A stretch of 11,263 nt of DNA from Propionibacteriaceae bacterium (GTDB lineage Bacteria > Actinomycetota > Actinomycetes > Propionibacteriales > Propionibacteriaceae): the NCBI GenBank assembly GCA_025923975.1, contig JAICEV010000076.1:1-11263 (forward strand). The letters are read 5' to 3'. The notes beneath the pieces were generated by a model that saw nothing but the letters and a program-made list of their open reading frames with translations, was not told the origin of the DNA and made no database searches. The position numbers and the translations under genes were made by a program. Below are positions 1-6,858 of this stretch, piece by piece (the first letter of the stretch is position 1; every line of letters starts with the position of its first letter).

Positions 1-1181
1 GATGCAACAGTCGGTCCGACCTGTGCCACCTCGGGCGCCTGGTAGCCGATAGTGCCGTAAATGGCCGATTCGTGATCATCGGCGCGCCGCACCCCACCAA
101 GATCGATAAGCTTGACCGCGTCGCCAACCTGAATCAGGTTGTCTGGCTTGAAATCGCAGTAGATCAGGCCAAGATCATGCAGGTAGCTAAAGGCGGGGAG
201 AATCTCCAAGATATAGGCAAGTGCTTGATCAACCGGCAGCGGATCGAAGTTTCCGTTGTTGGCACGCATCCGGTCTTTCAAGATCTGCTTGAGTGAGACT
301 CCGCCGACATATTCCATCACGATGTAGCCGGCATCTTCGTAGGTGACGAAGTTGTAGATCTCAACGATCAATGGGTGTTCAACCTGAGCGAGGAACTGCT
401 TCTCCACGATCGCCACGGCCAATGCGTCTTTGTCGCCGGTATTGAGTAGCCCTTTCAGAACCACCCAGCGATCCGACACATTGCGATCTTTCGCGAGGTA
501 GATCCAGCCGAGGCCGCCGTGCGCCAGGCAGCCGGCAACCTCGTACTGGTTCGCCACAAGATCGCCCGGCTGCAGCTTTGGCGTGAACGAGAATGGGTTG
601 CCGCACTTCGGGCAGAAGCCTTCACTCCGCCCAGGTTGTCCATCTCGTGACCGACCGACCGGCGCCCCGCAGTTGGGGCAGTAACGTTTCTCCTCCGGCA
701 CCTGTGGGTTCTTCATGATCGCCTGGGCCGCGTCGATCACAGGCGCTGGCGGAACCCGGGTGAGCCCGGCGCCGAGCCGGGCCGACCGGAGTCGCTGGGA
801 ACCCGAGCGCACTCGTCTGGTGATCTGGGAGCCATTGCCCGAGGCCCGCTGCGAGCCGAGAGCTGTCGACTTCAGTGCGCTGGAGCCTCCAGTGACCGCC
901 GAGACTTCACCGCCGGCCGACATCGGCGACTGATCATCGGCGGCGGGCTCGCTGGTTGCAACCGCAGGACTGCCGCAGACGTCGCAGTAGCCGTCGACAA
1001 TGGTGCCGGGACAACCGGGTTGGGTACAGCGCCCACCTGAGGAGTCGGGCGTTGGCGCATCCGGTGCGCTGGCTGCACTCTGAGCTGCGGGCGAAGCGCC
1101 GACGGGCCCAGGGCTGCCGCAGACGTCGCAGTAGCCATCGACGATGGTGCCGGGACAACCCGGCTGTGTGCATCGTGTCAT
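1..1181 (-). CDS. pknG: PknG-type serine/threonine protein kinase, partial (C-terminus beyond left edge)
   Basis: This is a soluble Ser/Thr kinase. In mycobacteria and corynebacteria PknG phosphorylates the FHA proteins GarA/OdhI and so relieves inhibition of 2-oxoglutarate dehydrogenase and related enzymes. The first 393 codons are present. Two near-identical four-Cys ribbons come first (C4/C9/C18/C21 and C52/C57/C66/C69), then a Ser/Ala-rich linker. A rubredoxin-like PknG domain follows (C168/C171 and C190/C193). The kinase domain starts near residue 207: glycine loop AHGGLGWIYLA (220-230), ATP lysine K243, helix-C E260, catalytic loop YCDFKPDN (341-348, D343) without the usual HRD arginine, and DLG (360-362) in place of DFG. 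Both substitutions are normal for PknG. The TPR domain expected at the C-terminus lies outside the window. The ATG at 1181 is preceded by AGAGGG and lies 13 bases after the upstream stop. The arrangement of rubredoxin domain, linker and kinase closely follows M. tuberculosis PknG as I remember it. Confidence 0.95.
   Translation of the reverse strand, partial: MTRCTQPGCPGTIVDGYCDVCGSPGPVGASPAAQSAASAPDAPTPDSSGGRCTQPGCPGTIVDGYCDVCGSPAVATSEPAADDQSPMSAGGEVSAVTGGSSALKSTALGSQRASGNGSQITRRVRSGSQRLRSARLGAGLTRVPPAPVIDAAQAIMKNPQVPEEKRYCPNCGAPVGRSRDGQPGRSEGFCPKCGNPFSFTPKLQPGDLVANQYEVAGCLAHGGLGWIYLAKDRNVSDRWVVLKGLLNTGDKDALAVAIVEKQFLAQVEHPLIVEIYNFVTYEDAGYIVMEYVGGVSLKQILKDRMRANNGNFDPLPVDQALAYILEILPAFSYLHDLGLIYCDFKPDNLIQVGDAVKLIDLGGVRRADDHESAIYGTIGYQAPEVAQVGPTVA
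971..1175 (-). repeat. In-frame duplication of a 61-base zinc-ribbon unit within pknG
   Basis: Two 61-base copies, 971-1031 and 1115-1175, lie exactly 144 bases (48 codons) apart and match at 54 of 61 positions by eye. Each encodes the ribbon CTQPGCPGTIVDGYCDVCG. Between them lies an Ala/Ser/Pro-rich spacer. Most differences are synonymous, as expected of a duplicated coding unit kept under protein-level selection. Confidence 0.9.
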
Positions 1182-1188
1182 TCAAACG

Positions 1189-1194
1189 CCCTCT
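1189..1194 (-). promoter_or_regulatory. Shine-Dalgarno of pknG
   Basis: AGAGGG lies 7 bases before the ATG at 1181 and directly after the stop codon of the preceding gene. It fixes the pknG start upstream of the first zinc ribbon and gives the kinase its own ribosome entry despite its position at the end of the operon. Confidence 0.7.
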
Positions 1195-2361
1195 TCATTT
1201 GCTCTCCGACGAGGTGGCTTGATGCACCGTACGCGGCGCTGGGGTGGTTTGCAGATACGTCTGGTAGACGGCCACGAGCTGTTCGGCAAGCGTCATCCGG
1301 CTGGGTCGCTGATCTAGTGCTCTACGGGCAAGCTGATAAGCCTGGGCGACATCTGGGACATTCGCAACGCCGGTCGCCATTGCCTTGGCGTGGTATGCCT
1401 CGAGGCGGCTGGCGAGCTCCTCGTGATCGTGCAGCACCTTCGCATAGGCAGCCTGGGCGACTGTCATCGCCCTGGATACCTGGTCAAGCCGACGCAGGTA
1501 GTTCTCGAGCTCGTCACGTGTATTCGGCACCGGACCGAGCGCGGCAGTATCGGGCACTGCGTACCGCGGCGCTACATCGACGACACGTACGCACTCTTCG
1601 ACGATGCTGTGCAGAGCCGCCTCCCGAGCCTCCAAGTCGGCGCGTTGTTCCCGGGCTCGTTGCACCAGCGCAGCCGCATCGCGTCGGCGGGCCCCATTGA
1701 CGATCAGATCACGCTCAAAAGTGGCCGCATCAATTTCTAGAGGTCCGAGCGCGCCCGCGACATCGCCGCCGCGGCTGGCCTTTTCGGCAAGTTCTTTCAG
1801 TCTGCGCGCCAGTCGGGACTGCTCGATTGCAGCTTGCTGCTGTGCAGCACCGGCCGGCTCCAGGTCGACCTGCTCCCGGATCCGTTCCATCTGGGCACGC
1901 AGCTGTCGGATACGTTCGGTGATCTCCGCGCCCGACGGATCGAGGCCAAGCTTGACACGAAGCTGCGACAGCAGCGCGTCGGACAGCCGGCACGCCTCAG
2001 GCAGCGAGACCGAGAGCCCTGACGCGGTGTCGGCATCCAGCCGGCCCCAGATCAGAGTCGACATGCGCATCAGCTCGGTGGCTGCTACTCGCCCGGAGTT
2101 CCAGGTGGCGAGCAGCAGCTCGTAGCGATCCGAAACCGCCTTCCACAAGGCCATCGACAACAAGATGTCGCCGGTGGCGGCGGAGCCGGTGGCTGCTTGC
2201 AGCGCAGCATTGTCAAGTTCGTCCAACTCGGCGCGTCGCCCATCCCGCCAGCTGCTGAGCTCAGCTATGTAGACCTGAGCCGCTCGTGCGTCGAGGGCCT
2301 GGCCCATTCGACCCGGCGCGACCGGCGCGGTCACTTGTCGGGCAGGCGCGACCACGCTCAT
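1195..2361 (-). CDS. Coiled-coil protein of unknown function between glnH and pknG
   Basis: I do not recognise a named family. The 388-residue product has no signal peptide, no membrane segment and no catalytic motif, so it is probably cytosolic. It is largely helical. Charged heptad-like stretches run from about residue 146 to 196, 225 to 262 and 284 to 328, and a last helical stretch at 337-372 looks repeat-like. Only two cysteines are present (about 125 and 258). A GTG at 2364 would overlap the glnH stop by four bases, but the AGGA at 2366-2369 is then only one base away. The following ATG at 2361 has a 4-base spacing and is preferred. The gene lies between the sensor pair and the kinase and ends 13 bases before pknG. 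An adaptor or scaffold linking GlnX to PknG is my inference from position only. As far as I recall, the three-gene mycobacterial locus lacks it. Confidence 0.85.
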   Translation of the reverse strand: MSVVAPARQVTAPVAPGRMGQALDARAAQVYIAELSSWRDGRRAELDELDNAALQAATGSAATGDILLSMALWKAVSDRYELLLATWNSGRVAATELMRMSTLIWGRLDADTASGLSVSLPEACRLSDALLSQLRVKLGLDPSGAEITERIRQLRAQMERIREQVDLEPAGAAQQQAAIEQSRLARRLKELAEKASRGGDVAGALGPLEIDAATFERDLIVNGARRRDAAALVQRAREQRADLEAREAALHSIVEECVRVVDVAPRYAVPDTAALGPVPNTRDELENYLRRLDQVSRAMTVAQAAYAKVLHDHEELASRLEAYHAKAMATGVANVPDVAQAYQLARRALDQRPSRMTLAEQLVAVYQTYLQTTPAPRTVHQATSSESK

Positions 2362-3341
2362 CACGTCCTGCCGTAGACAGCTCTGGGCGGGTCAGGCGCG
2401 GGTCCGAGAGCGTCTCTGAGCCACCGGTTGTAGATCCTGGTCCACTCACCACTGGCACGCATCTCGTCCAGCCGAGCATTGACGAAGCGGACAAAGTCCA
2501 CATCCCGTTCGTTGAACCCCAGGCCATACGGCTCATCGGTGAACGCCTTCTGCTTAGGGACTACCGCATACGGGTCCTGCGCAGCCAGGCCTGCGAGCAC
2601 GGTGTCGTCGCCCGTGATAGCCGCCACCTGACCCTGCTGGAAGAGGGCCAGGCAGCCCGTGTGGTTGTCTGCAGGGACTGCAATGGCCTTGGGGGCTTCC
2701 TTGATCAGGTTGTCCATGCTGGAGGTGCCTCGTGGCGCACACACTTTTTGTCCCTCAAGATCATTGAGGGAGTTTGCTTTCGACCCCTCGCGGACCAAAA
2801 TCTTTTGGCCAGACCGGTAATACTCGGTTGAGAAGGCAATCTGCTTCCAGCGATCACAGTTGATCGTCATGTTGCGGGCGACGATGTCGACATCGCCCTT
2901 CTCGAGCGCAGGAATGCGCTGCGCCGCGGTGATCACCTTCAACTGATAGCGGTTCTCGTTGCCGAAGATCGCTTCGGCAACTTCCCTGACCATATCGATG
3001 TCGAAACCCTCGATCTCTCCGGTGAACGGGTTTCGCGATCCCAGCAAGTAAGTGTCTGCAGAGACTCCAGCAACCAGCCGGCCGCGCTTTTGGATCTTGG
3101 CCATGGTGGATCCGTTGGGCAGCGTCGCCGGCGTCGGCAGCAGGCCGGTGGGCTCATAGGAGGCGAGCGGATTGGCGCATTTGCTGGGCTTCGATGTCGA
3201 GGCACTGCTAGTTGGCTGGGGTGCTGAGGCCTCCGGCGGCAGCGGTGTCGGGGTATAGCTGAACGACGTGCATGCGGAAAGGGCAGTGACTGAGGCGAAG
3301 CTTGCCACGGCCAGGATCGGCTTACGCCATCGGGATGTCAT
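2361..3341 (-). CDS. glnH: GlnH-like amino-acid-binding lipoprotein (solute-binding protein family 3)
   Basis: This 326-residue lipoprotein has a basic N-terminus, a hydrophobic stretch and lipobox LSAC with the lipidated cysteine at C24. A Pro/Ser/Thr-rich tether (about 25-75) follows, then a two-lobe periplasmic-binding fold (about 80-310). Residues usual for amino-acid ligands are present: R156 with T159 in ARNMTI, GTS at 205-207, and D245/D246 in TGDD. The fold carries C162, C201 and C230, which could include a disulfide. The family binds Asp, Asn, Glu or Gln; in mycobacteria GlnH senses such amino acids and controls PknG. No ABC permease or ATPase lies next to it, so sensing fits better than uptake. 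The ATG at 3341 overlaps the glnX stop as ATGA and has AAGGA at 3348-3352. A start at 3374 would add residues before the signal peptide and is rejected. Confidence 0.92.
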   Translation of the reverse strand: MTSRWRKPILAVASFASVTALSACTSFSYTPTPLPPEASAPQPTSSASTSKPSKCANPLASYEPTGLLPTPATLPNGSTMAKIQKRGRLVAGVSADTYLLGSRNPFTGEIEGFDIDMVREVAEAIFGNENRYQLKVITAAQRIPALEKGDVDIVARNMTINCDRWKQIAFSTEYYRSGQKILVREGSKANSLNDLEGQKVCAPRGTSSMDNLIKEAPKAIAVPADNHTGCLALFQQGQVAAITGDDTVLAGLAAQDPYAVVPKQKAFTDEPYGLGFNERDVDFVRFVNARLDEMRASGEWTRIYNRWLRDALGPAPDPPRAVYGRT

Positions 3342-4696
3342 CGGTATTCCTTCAGCCGCGCGGCAACGCCCCAACGTCCCAGGAGCGCGGCGGCCAATCC
3401 GCCAAGGAGGACGAGGATAGCGCCGACAACCATGGCCGGCTGTTCGTTTGCCAGGGAACTAGATGCATTCTGGCTTTGCTCGTCGAGGTAACTAGCCAGA
3501 TTCTGGTCGAACGTATTGAAGACAGTGTTGGATGACTCTCGCCCCGAGCCCGTCGCCTTGGCGACCGCCCTGTCCCACCGGCCATCGTCGTCGAGCTCTC
3601 TGATCTCGTTGTGGACATCGGTATAGGCCTGCCATTGAGTCGTCAGCTCCGGCCTCTCGCTGAGGCGACCGAGATTGCTGGTAACCGAGTCAGCAGAAGA
3701 TTTCCACGCATCCTCGAAAGCCTGACCGGATCCTCGTGCGATCAGTGTCAGGCTCTCATTGGACTTCGCATTGTTGGCATCGATTCGGGCGTCCGCCGCG
3801 GCATTGACCGCGGCGTAACTGCCATTGGAGATCGAACTGAGCGAGCTGCTCAACTGTTGGACGGCAATGAAGCCGCCAGCTGTGATGACGAGCAGCAGGA
3901 CTGCACTCACCAGCATCCCGACGTTGATCCTCCGCCTGAACCTGCGAGCCAGCCATACCTGACCGATGATCACGCCGGCTAGAGCAAGTAACGAGATGGC
4001 GGGTAAGAGGTAGCCCGCCCGTACGTCCATCTGGTCAGTCGCGCGCCCGGCATTTGCGCTGACGAGGTTGTCCAGGATGGGCAGTGCGGTGCTCCGCAAC
4101 TCGGCGCTGGCGTTGCGGAGGTACTGGGCACCGACTGGCAGGCCTTGGCGGTTGTTTGCGCGCGCCTGCTCAATAGTGGCTGCGTAGCTGGTGACCTGCT
4201 GATTGAGTGCCGCCAAGGCTGCGGCGTCGGCAGGTTGTGCCTCTGCAGCTTCGACGATGAGCAAGCTGATGCCGCTCAGCGCCTGGTCGTACACCTCACG
4301 TTGGGCAGGAGGTTCCAGGCCACCGACCAGGAATGCGTTGGTGGCGGTCGCATCGGCTGTCAGGAGGTTGGACTGGATTTTCTGAACCCGGATGAGTTGC
4401 GCGGTATCGGCCTGGGCGCGGCTAAGCGAGAAGGCCAGATAGGAGAAGGTCAGAGCGCCCAGCAGAGCGACGACCACGCCGACGACCACGACACTCAGAC
4501 TGAGCAGTCGCAGCCTCTGCGGCGTACTCCGGGCCTTGGCCGCCTGGGCTGAGCTCGCAGGACTCGGCTTAGCCGGAATCGGCCGGGCGGGCGTCGTAGC
4601 GGGAGGCGTGATCGGCGGCGCGGTTGCCGATGGTGCGGCGGCGATCGGCGGCGCGGCGACCCCGGTTGCACCCCCGTGATGACTAGCCTGGCTCAC
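3338..4696 (-). CDS. glnX: GlnX-like four-helix membrane sensor protein
   Basis: This 452-residue integral membrane protein has a Pro/Ala-rich cytosolic N-terminus (about 1-60). Its four membrane segments lie near 65-91, 229-250, 259-280 and 420-440. With the N-terminus inside, two helical extracellular domains of about 135 residues each (92-228 and 281-419) result. This resembles paired chemoreceptor-type four-helix sensor domains without a cytosolic output domain. The basic turn RRFRRR (251-256) between segments 2 and 3 supports the inside-loop assignment. Position directly before glnH and two genes before pknG matches GlnX, which couples GlnH to PknG in mycobacteria. The GTG start at 4696 overlaps the stop of the AAA+ gene as GTGA and has a strong AAGGAG at 4704-4709. 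Identification rests on topology and neighbourhood more than on a diagnostic motif. Confidence 0.85.
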   Translation of the reverse strand: MSQASHHGGATGVAAPPIAAAPSATAPPITPPATTPARPIPAKPSPASSAQAAKARSTPQRLRLLSLSVVVVGVVVALLGALTFSYLAFSLSRAQADTAQLIRVQKIQSNLLTADATATNAFLVGGLEPPAQREVYDQALSGISLLIVEAAEAQPADAAALAALNQQVTSYAATIEQARANNRQGLPVGAQYLRNASAELRSTALPILDNLVSANAGRATDQMDVRAGYLLPAISLLALAGVIIGQVWLARRFRRRINVGMLVSAVLLLVITAGGFIAVQQLSSSLSSISNGSYAAVNAAADARIDANNAKSNESLTLIARGSGQAFEDAWKSSADSVTSNLGRLSERPELTTQWQAYTDVHNEIRELDDDGRWDRAVAKATGSGRESSNTVFNTFDQNLASYLDEQSQNASSSLANEQPAMVVGAILVLLGGLAAALLGRWGVAARLKEYR

Positions 4697-6267
4697 TGTT
4701 GGGCTCCTTGGGTCTTGGGACGATCCTCGGCTGTCTGCTCCGCGTTCCCCTCATCTGAGGGTGAAGAGCTGGTCTGACGCTCTGGGATGATAAGTGACGA
4801 CTCCTCTTCTCCGGCCGTCTCGTCGAAGTCTTCAGGGAGCAGCCTTCGCAGCTGTTCGACGGTGGGCTCGGCCACCTCGCGAAGCCGCCAGGCGTGCCTG
4901 CCAATCGCCGCCTCCAACATATTGCGTGCAAATCGCCCGTTTCCGAACAGGGGACCGCGCGATGTCACGGCAAGGATTGCGGTGAAGCGTTCCACGCAGG
5001 CGTCATCAAGGTCGTAGTCGGCTGCTTTAGCCATCTGCCTGAGGATGCGTACCAGCTCCTCGTCGGTATAGTCGGCGAACTCGATCGTGGTACGAAAGCG
5101 GCTCGCTAGACCTGGGTTTTGTGCGATGAAGATCGCCATCGGATCGGGATATCCGGCAACGATCAACACCAGGTCATCGCGACGGTCCTCCATCTCTTTG
5201 ACAAGGGTGTCGACCGATTCCTGGCCGTACTGGTCGCCGGCCAGGCTGTACGCCTCGTCGATGAAAAGGACTCCACCAGCTGCGGAGGCCACCACCTCGG
5301 CGGTCTTCATTGCCGTTTGCCCGAGATAGCCGGCGACCAGCTCTGAGCGGTCAACCTCCACCAACTGGCCCTTTGATAGCAGTCCGAGCGCTCGATAGAT
5401 ACCGCCGACCAGCCGAGCCACTGTTGTCTTGCCGGTGCCTGGATTGCCAACGAATACGAGGTGCCGCGTGATTGTCGGCGACTTCAAGCCAGCCTTGCTC
5501 CGCAAGGCCTCGACTCGTAGCACCGCCACTTGCCGGTGGATCTCGGCTTTGACATCGATGAGTCCGATGAGGGTATCGAGCTCGGCCAGCAGTTCGGTAA
5601 GTGTCTTGGGCTCGGGTTCAGGCTTTGAGGTCTTGGCGGCGTGCTCTGAGCTTTCGGTTGTCTGCGCTGAGCCTTCAGTTCTGCGGGCAGAGTCTGTCGA
5701 AGCGCCAGGCGGTCGTCCTTCGACAAGCTCAGGGGGCAGGTTGGGGTGCTCAGGGCGCATAGGTAAGCCGCCCGGCAGATCCAATGAGCTCAGATCGAGC
5801 AAGCTCTCGTCGAGGGCACGAAGCATGTCCAAGACTTCCGGCTGGCTCGTTGCTCGTACTCTGGGTGCGCTCAGAGCCCCTACCTGAGCCGCTGCCGCCA
5901 CAGCCGCGTTGCCAGCAGTCCTCGGATTTGGCACCCCCAACGTCTCCGCCGCGCGACAGACTTCGGCCATGGCCTCGGCGTAGCTGGTCGCCTTCGGCGA
6001 TCCGTTCAATACCAGTTGCCCGAGCAGCGCCGTGGGGGCCGCGCGCCACCGTCGGCCACGGTGTGCCGCATCGAAGAAGGCCTGCGGGTCGGGATGACCG
6101 GTCTGCTCACACCAGTCCCGATAAGCCTGCTCCGCCGACTCGGCGACAGCGGCGGCCAGCGCCTCGCCCTCCCCGACTGCCGCCTTGCGCTCCAGGCCGG
6201 CTGCGACGGCTGCGCTGCTGAGATCGTCCAAGGCCGCAGCAAGGGTACGGGTCGGCGGCTCTGTCAT
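4693..6267 (-). CDS. AAA+ ATPase of the CbbX/SpoVK type with long N-terminal extension
   Basis: The 524-residue protein has one AAA+ module at about 225-485. Visible motifs are Walker A GNPGTGKT (274-281), pore-loop-like GYLGQT (313-318), Walker B VLFIDEA (333-339), AGYPD (371-375), arginine finger R390 in GLASRF, and sensor-2 R445 in GNGRFARN. This pattern is typical of CbbX, SpoVK and the ATPase half of EccA. Before it lies a helical domain (1-165) and a Pro/Ser/Glu-rich linker (about 170-222); a charged, disordered-looking tail covers 485-524. No Rubisco or type VII secretion genes are nearby, so neither role is supported. Family members remodel or unfold protein partners as hexamers; the partner here is unknown, with TelA, the XpaC-like protein or GlnX as candidates by position. 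The ATG at 6267 overlaps the upstream stop as ATGA. No clear Shine-Dalgarno is seen, so translational coupling is likely. Confidence 0.93.
   Translation of the reverse strand: MTEPPTRTLAAALDDLSSAAVAAGLERKAAVGEGEALAAAVAESAEQAYRDWCEQTGHPDPQAFFDAAHRGRRWRAAPTALLGQLVLNGSPKATSYAEAMAEVCRAAETLGVPNPRTAGNAAVAAAAQVGALSAPRVRATSQPEVLDMLRALDESLLDLSSLDLPGGLPMRPEHPNLPPELVEGRPPGASTDSARRTEGSAQTTESSEHAAKTSKPEPEPKTLTELLAELDTLIGLIDVKAEIHRQVAVLRVEALRSKAGLKSPTITRHLVFVGNPGTGKTTVARLVGGIYRALGLLSKGQLVEVDRSELVAGYLGQTAMKTAEVVASAAGGVLFIDEAYSLAGDQYGQESVDTLVKEMEDRRDDLVLIVAGYPDPMAIFIAQNPGLASRFRTTIEFADYTDEELVRILRQMAKAADYDLDDACVERFTAILAVTSRGPLFGNGRFARNMLEAAIGRHAWRLREVAEPTVEQLRRLLPEDFDETAGEEESSLIIPERQTSSSPSDEGNAEQTAEDRPKTQGAQQ
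4704..4709 (-). promoter_or_regulatory. Strong Shine-Dalgarno of glnX inside the AAA+ gene
   Basis: AAGGAG sits 7 bases before the GTG at 4696, within the last codons of the AAA+ reading frame. It settles the GTG as the glnX start and shows that glnX can load ribosomes itself as well as through stop/start coupling. Confidence 0.75.
5690..5730. repeat. Imperfect palindrome resembling a dispersed intergenic repeat, inside the AAA+ linker
   Basis: Arms at 5690-5702 and 5718-5730 are inverted copies matching at 11 of 13 positions, with 8 contiguous pairs (5695-5702 with 5718-5725) and a 15-base loop. The right arm reads CCTTCGACAAGCTCAGG. From memory, this string is a common short palindromic repeat in many high-GC genomes; copy number in this genome cannot be tested here. 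It codes for the linker residues PELVEGR and following. Confidence 0.55.
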
Positions 6268-6824
6268 GGCAGGTCCAAGGTGCTGCGCGGTGCCTCCGGT
6301 GCCGGCTGGTCGCCGATGTTCAACGCACCTCCCGTGGAGGCATGGCCGAACTTCTCCTGCAGAAAACGGCCATGCACGATCAGTGCGTCGGCGTCGACCC
6401 TCACCACCGCATCAAAGATCTTGTCCATCGTGGCGCTTAGCAGATCCAGCTGATCGATCAGCAGCATCAGCGAGGTCTTGCCATTTTCAATGGGCCGCGA
6501 GTCGGCCCACTGGCGTGGCAGTCGGGTGTACGCGCCGATCGCTTCCGGCAGGTAGTCGGTGGCCGTTGCCATGACCGAGTAAGCATCAGGGCTGCCGAGT
6601 CCGAGGTTGCGGAGTCGGGGCATGGTTTCGCGCACGGTCTGGGCAACACCGCGGACTCTGGACTGAACCGGGGCCGGCACCGCGCCACCATCGACCATGT
6701 GCTCTACCTGATCCAGTGCACGCATGATGTCGGGCTCCGTCGGAGCGGCAGGTGCTGGTGGCGGCGGTGGGGTTGGCTGCGGACGCCGTCCGGTAATGGC
6801 TGCGATCCAGTCCTTGAACCCCAT
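6264..6824 (-). CDS. XpaC-like small protein paired with TelA
   Basis: The 186-residue product starts with a short, possibly membrane-seeking amphipathic stretch MGFKDWIAAITGRR. A proline-run linker follows (about 16-31), then a helical domain (32-160). Its second half, with YLPEAIGAY (91-99) and a following helix pair rich in spaced Leu/Asp (119-158), resembles the XpaC family (named for 5-bromo-4-chloroindolyl phosphate hydrolysis, true function unclear). XpaC genes often sit beside telA-type genes, as in Bacillus xpaC-yaaN, and here telA is immediately upstream. The family call is therefore motif plus context and is tentative. Start choice is uncertain: the ATG at 6824 leaves a 34-base gap after telA but has no clear Shine-Dalgarno. 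A GTG at 6887 would overlap telA by 29 bases and add 21 Pro/Cys-containing residues. The gene ends in an ATGA overlap with the AAA+ gene. Confidence 0.75.
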   Translation of the reverse strand: MGFKDWIAAITGRRPQPTPPPPPAPAAPTEPDIMRALDQVEHMVDGGAVPAPVQSRVRGVAQTVRETMPRLRNLGLGSPDAYSVMATATDYLPEAIGAYTRLPRQWADSRPIENGKTSLMLLIDQLDLLSATMDKIFDAVVRVDADALIVHGRFLQEKFGHASTGGALNIGDQPAPEAPRSTLDLP

Positions 6825-6858
6825 GAGATGCAGACGATGGTCGAGAGCTGGATTCGGA

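Noticed and set aside
1604..2125. Plus-strand frame of 173 codons opposite the coiled-coil gene
   Set aside because: Ser/Arg-rich low-complexity translation with no family features; the minus frame has coupled start, helical composition and operon spacing.
2361..3341. Component of a glutamine ABC importer
   Set aside because: No permease or ABC ATPase genes are adjacent; the glnX and pknG neighbours favour a sensing role.
3342..3374. Upstream start for glnH
   Set aside because: It would place 11 residues before the signal peptide; the ATG at 3341 has a good AAGGA and an ATGA overlap.
4693..6267. Rubisco activase CbbX or type VII secretion EccA
   Set aside because: Motifs fit the broader family, but no Rubisco, esx or ecc genes are in the window; a specific name would be over-reach.
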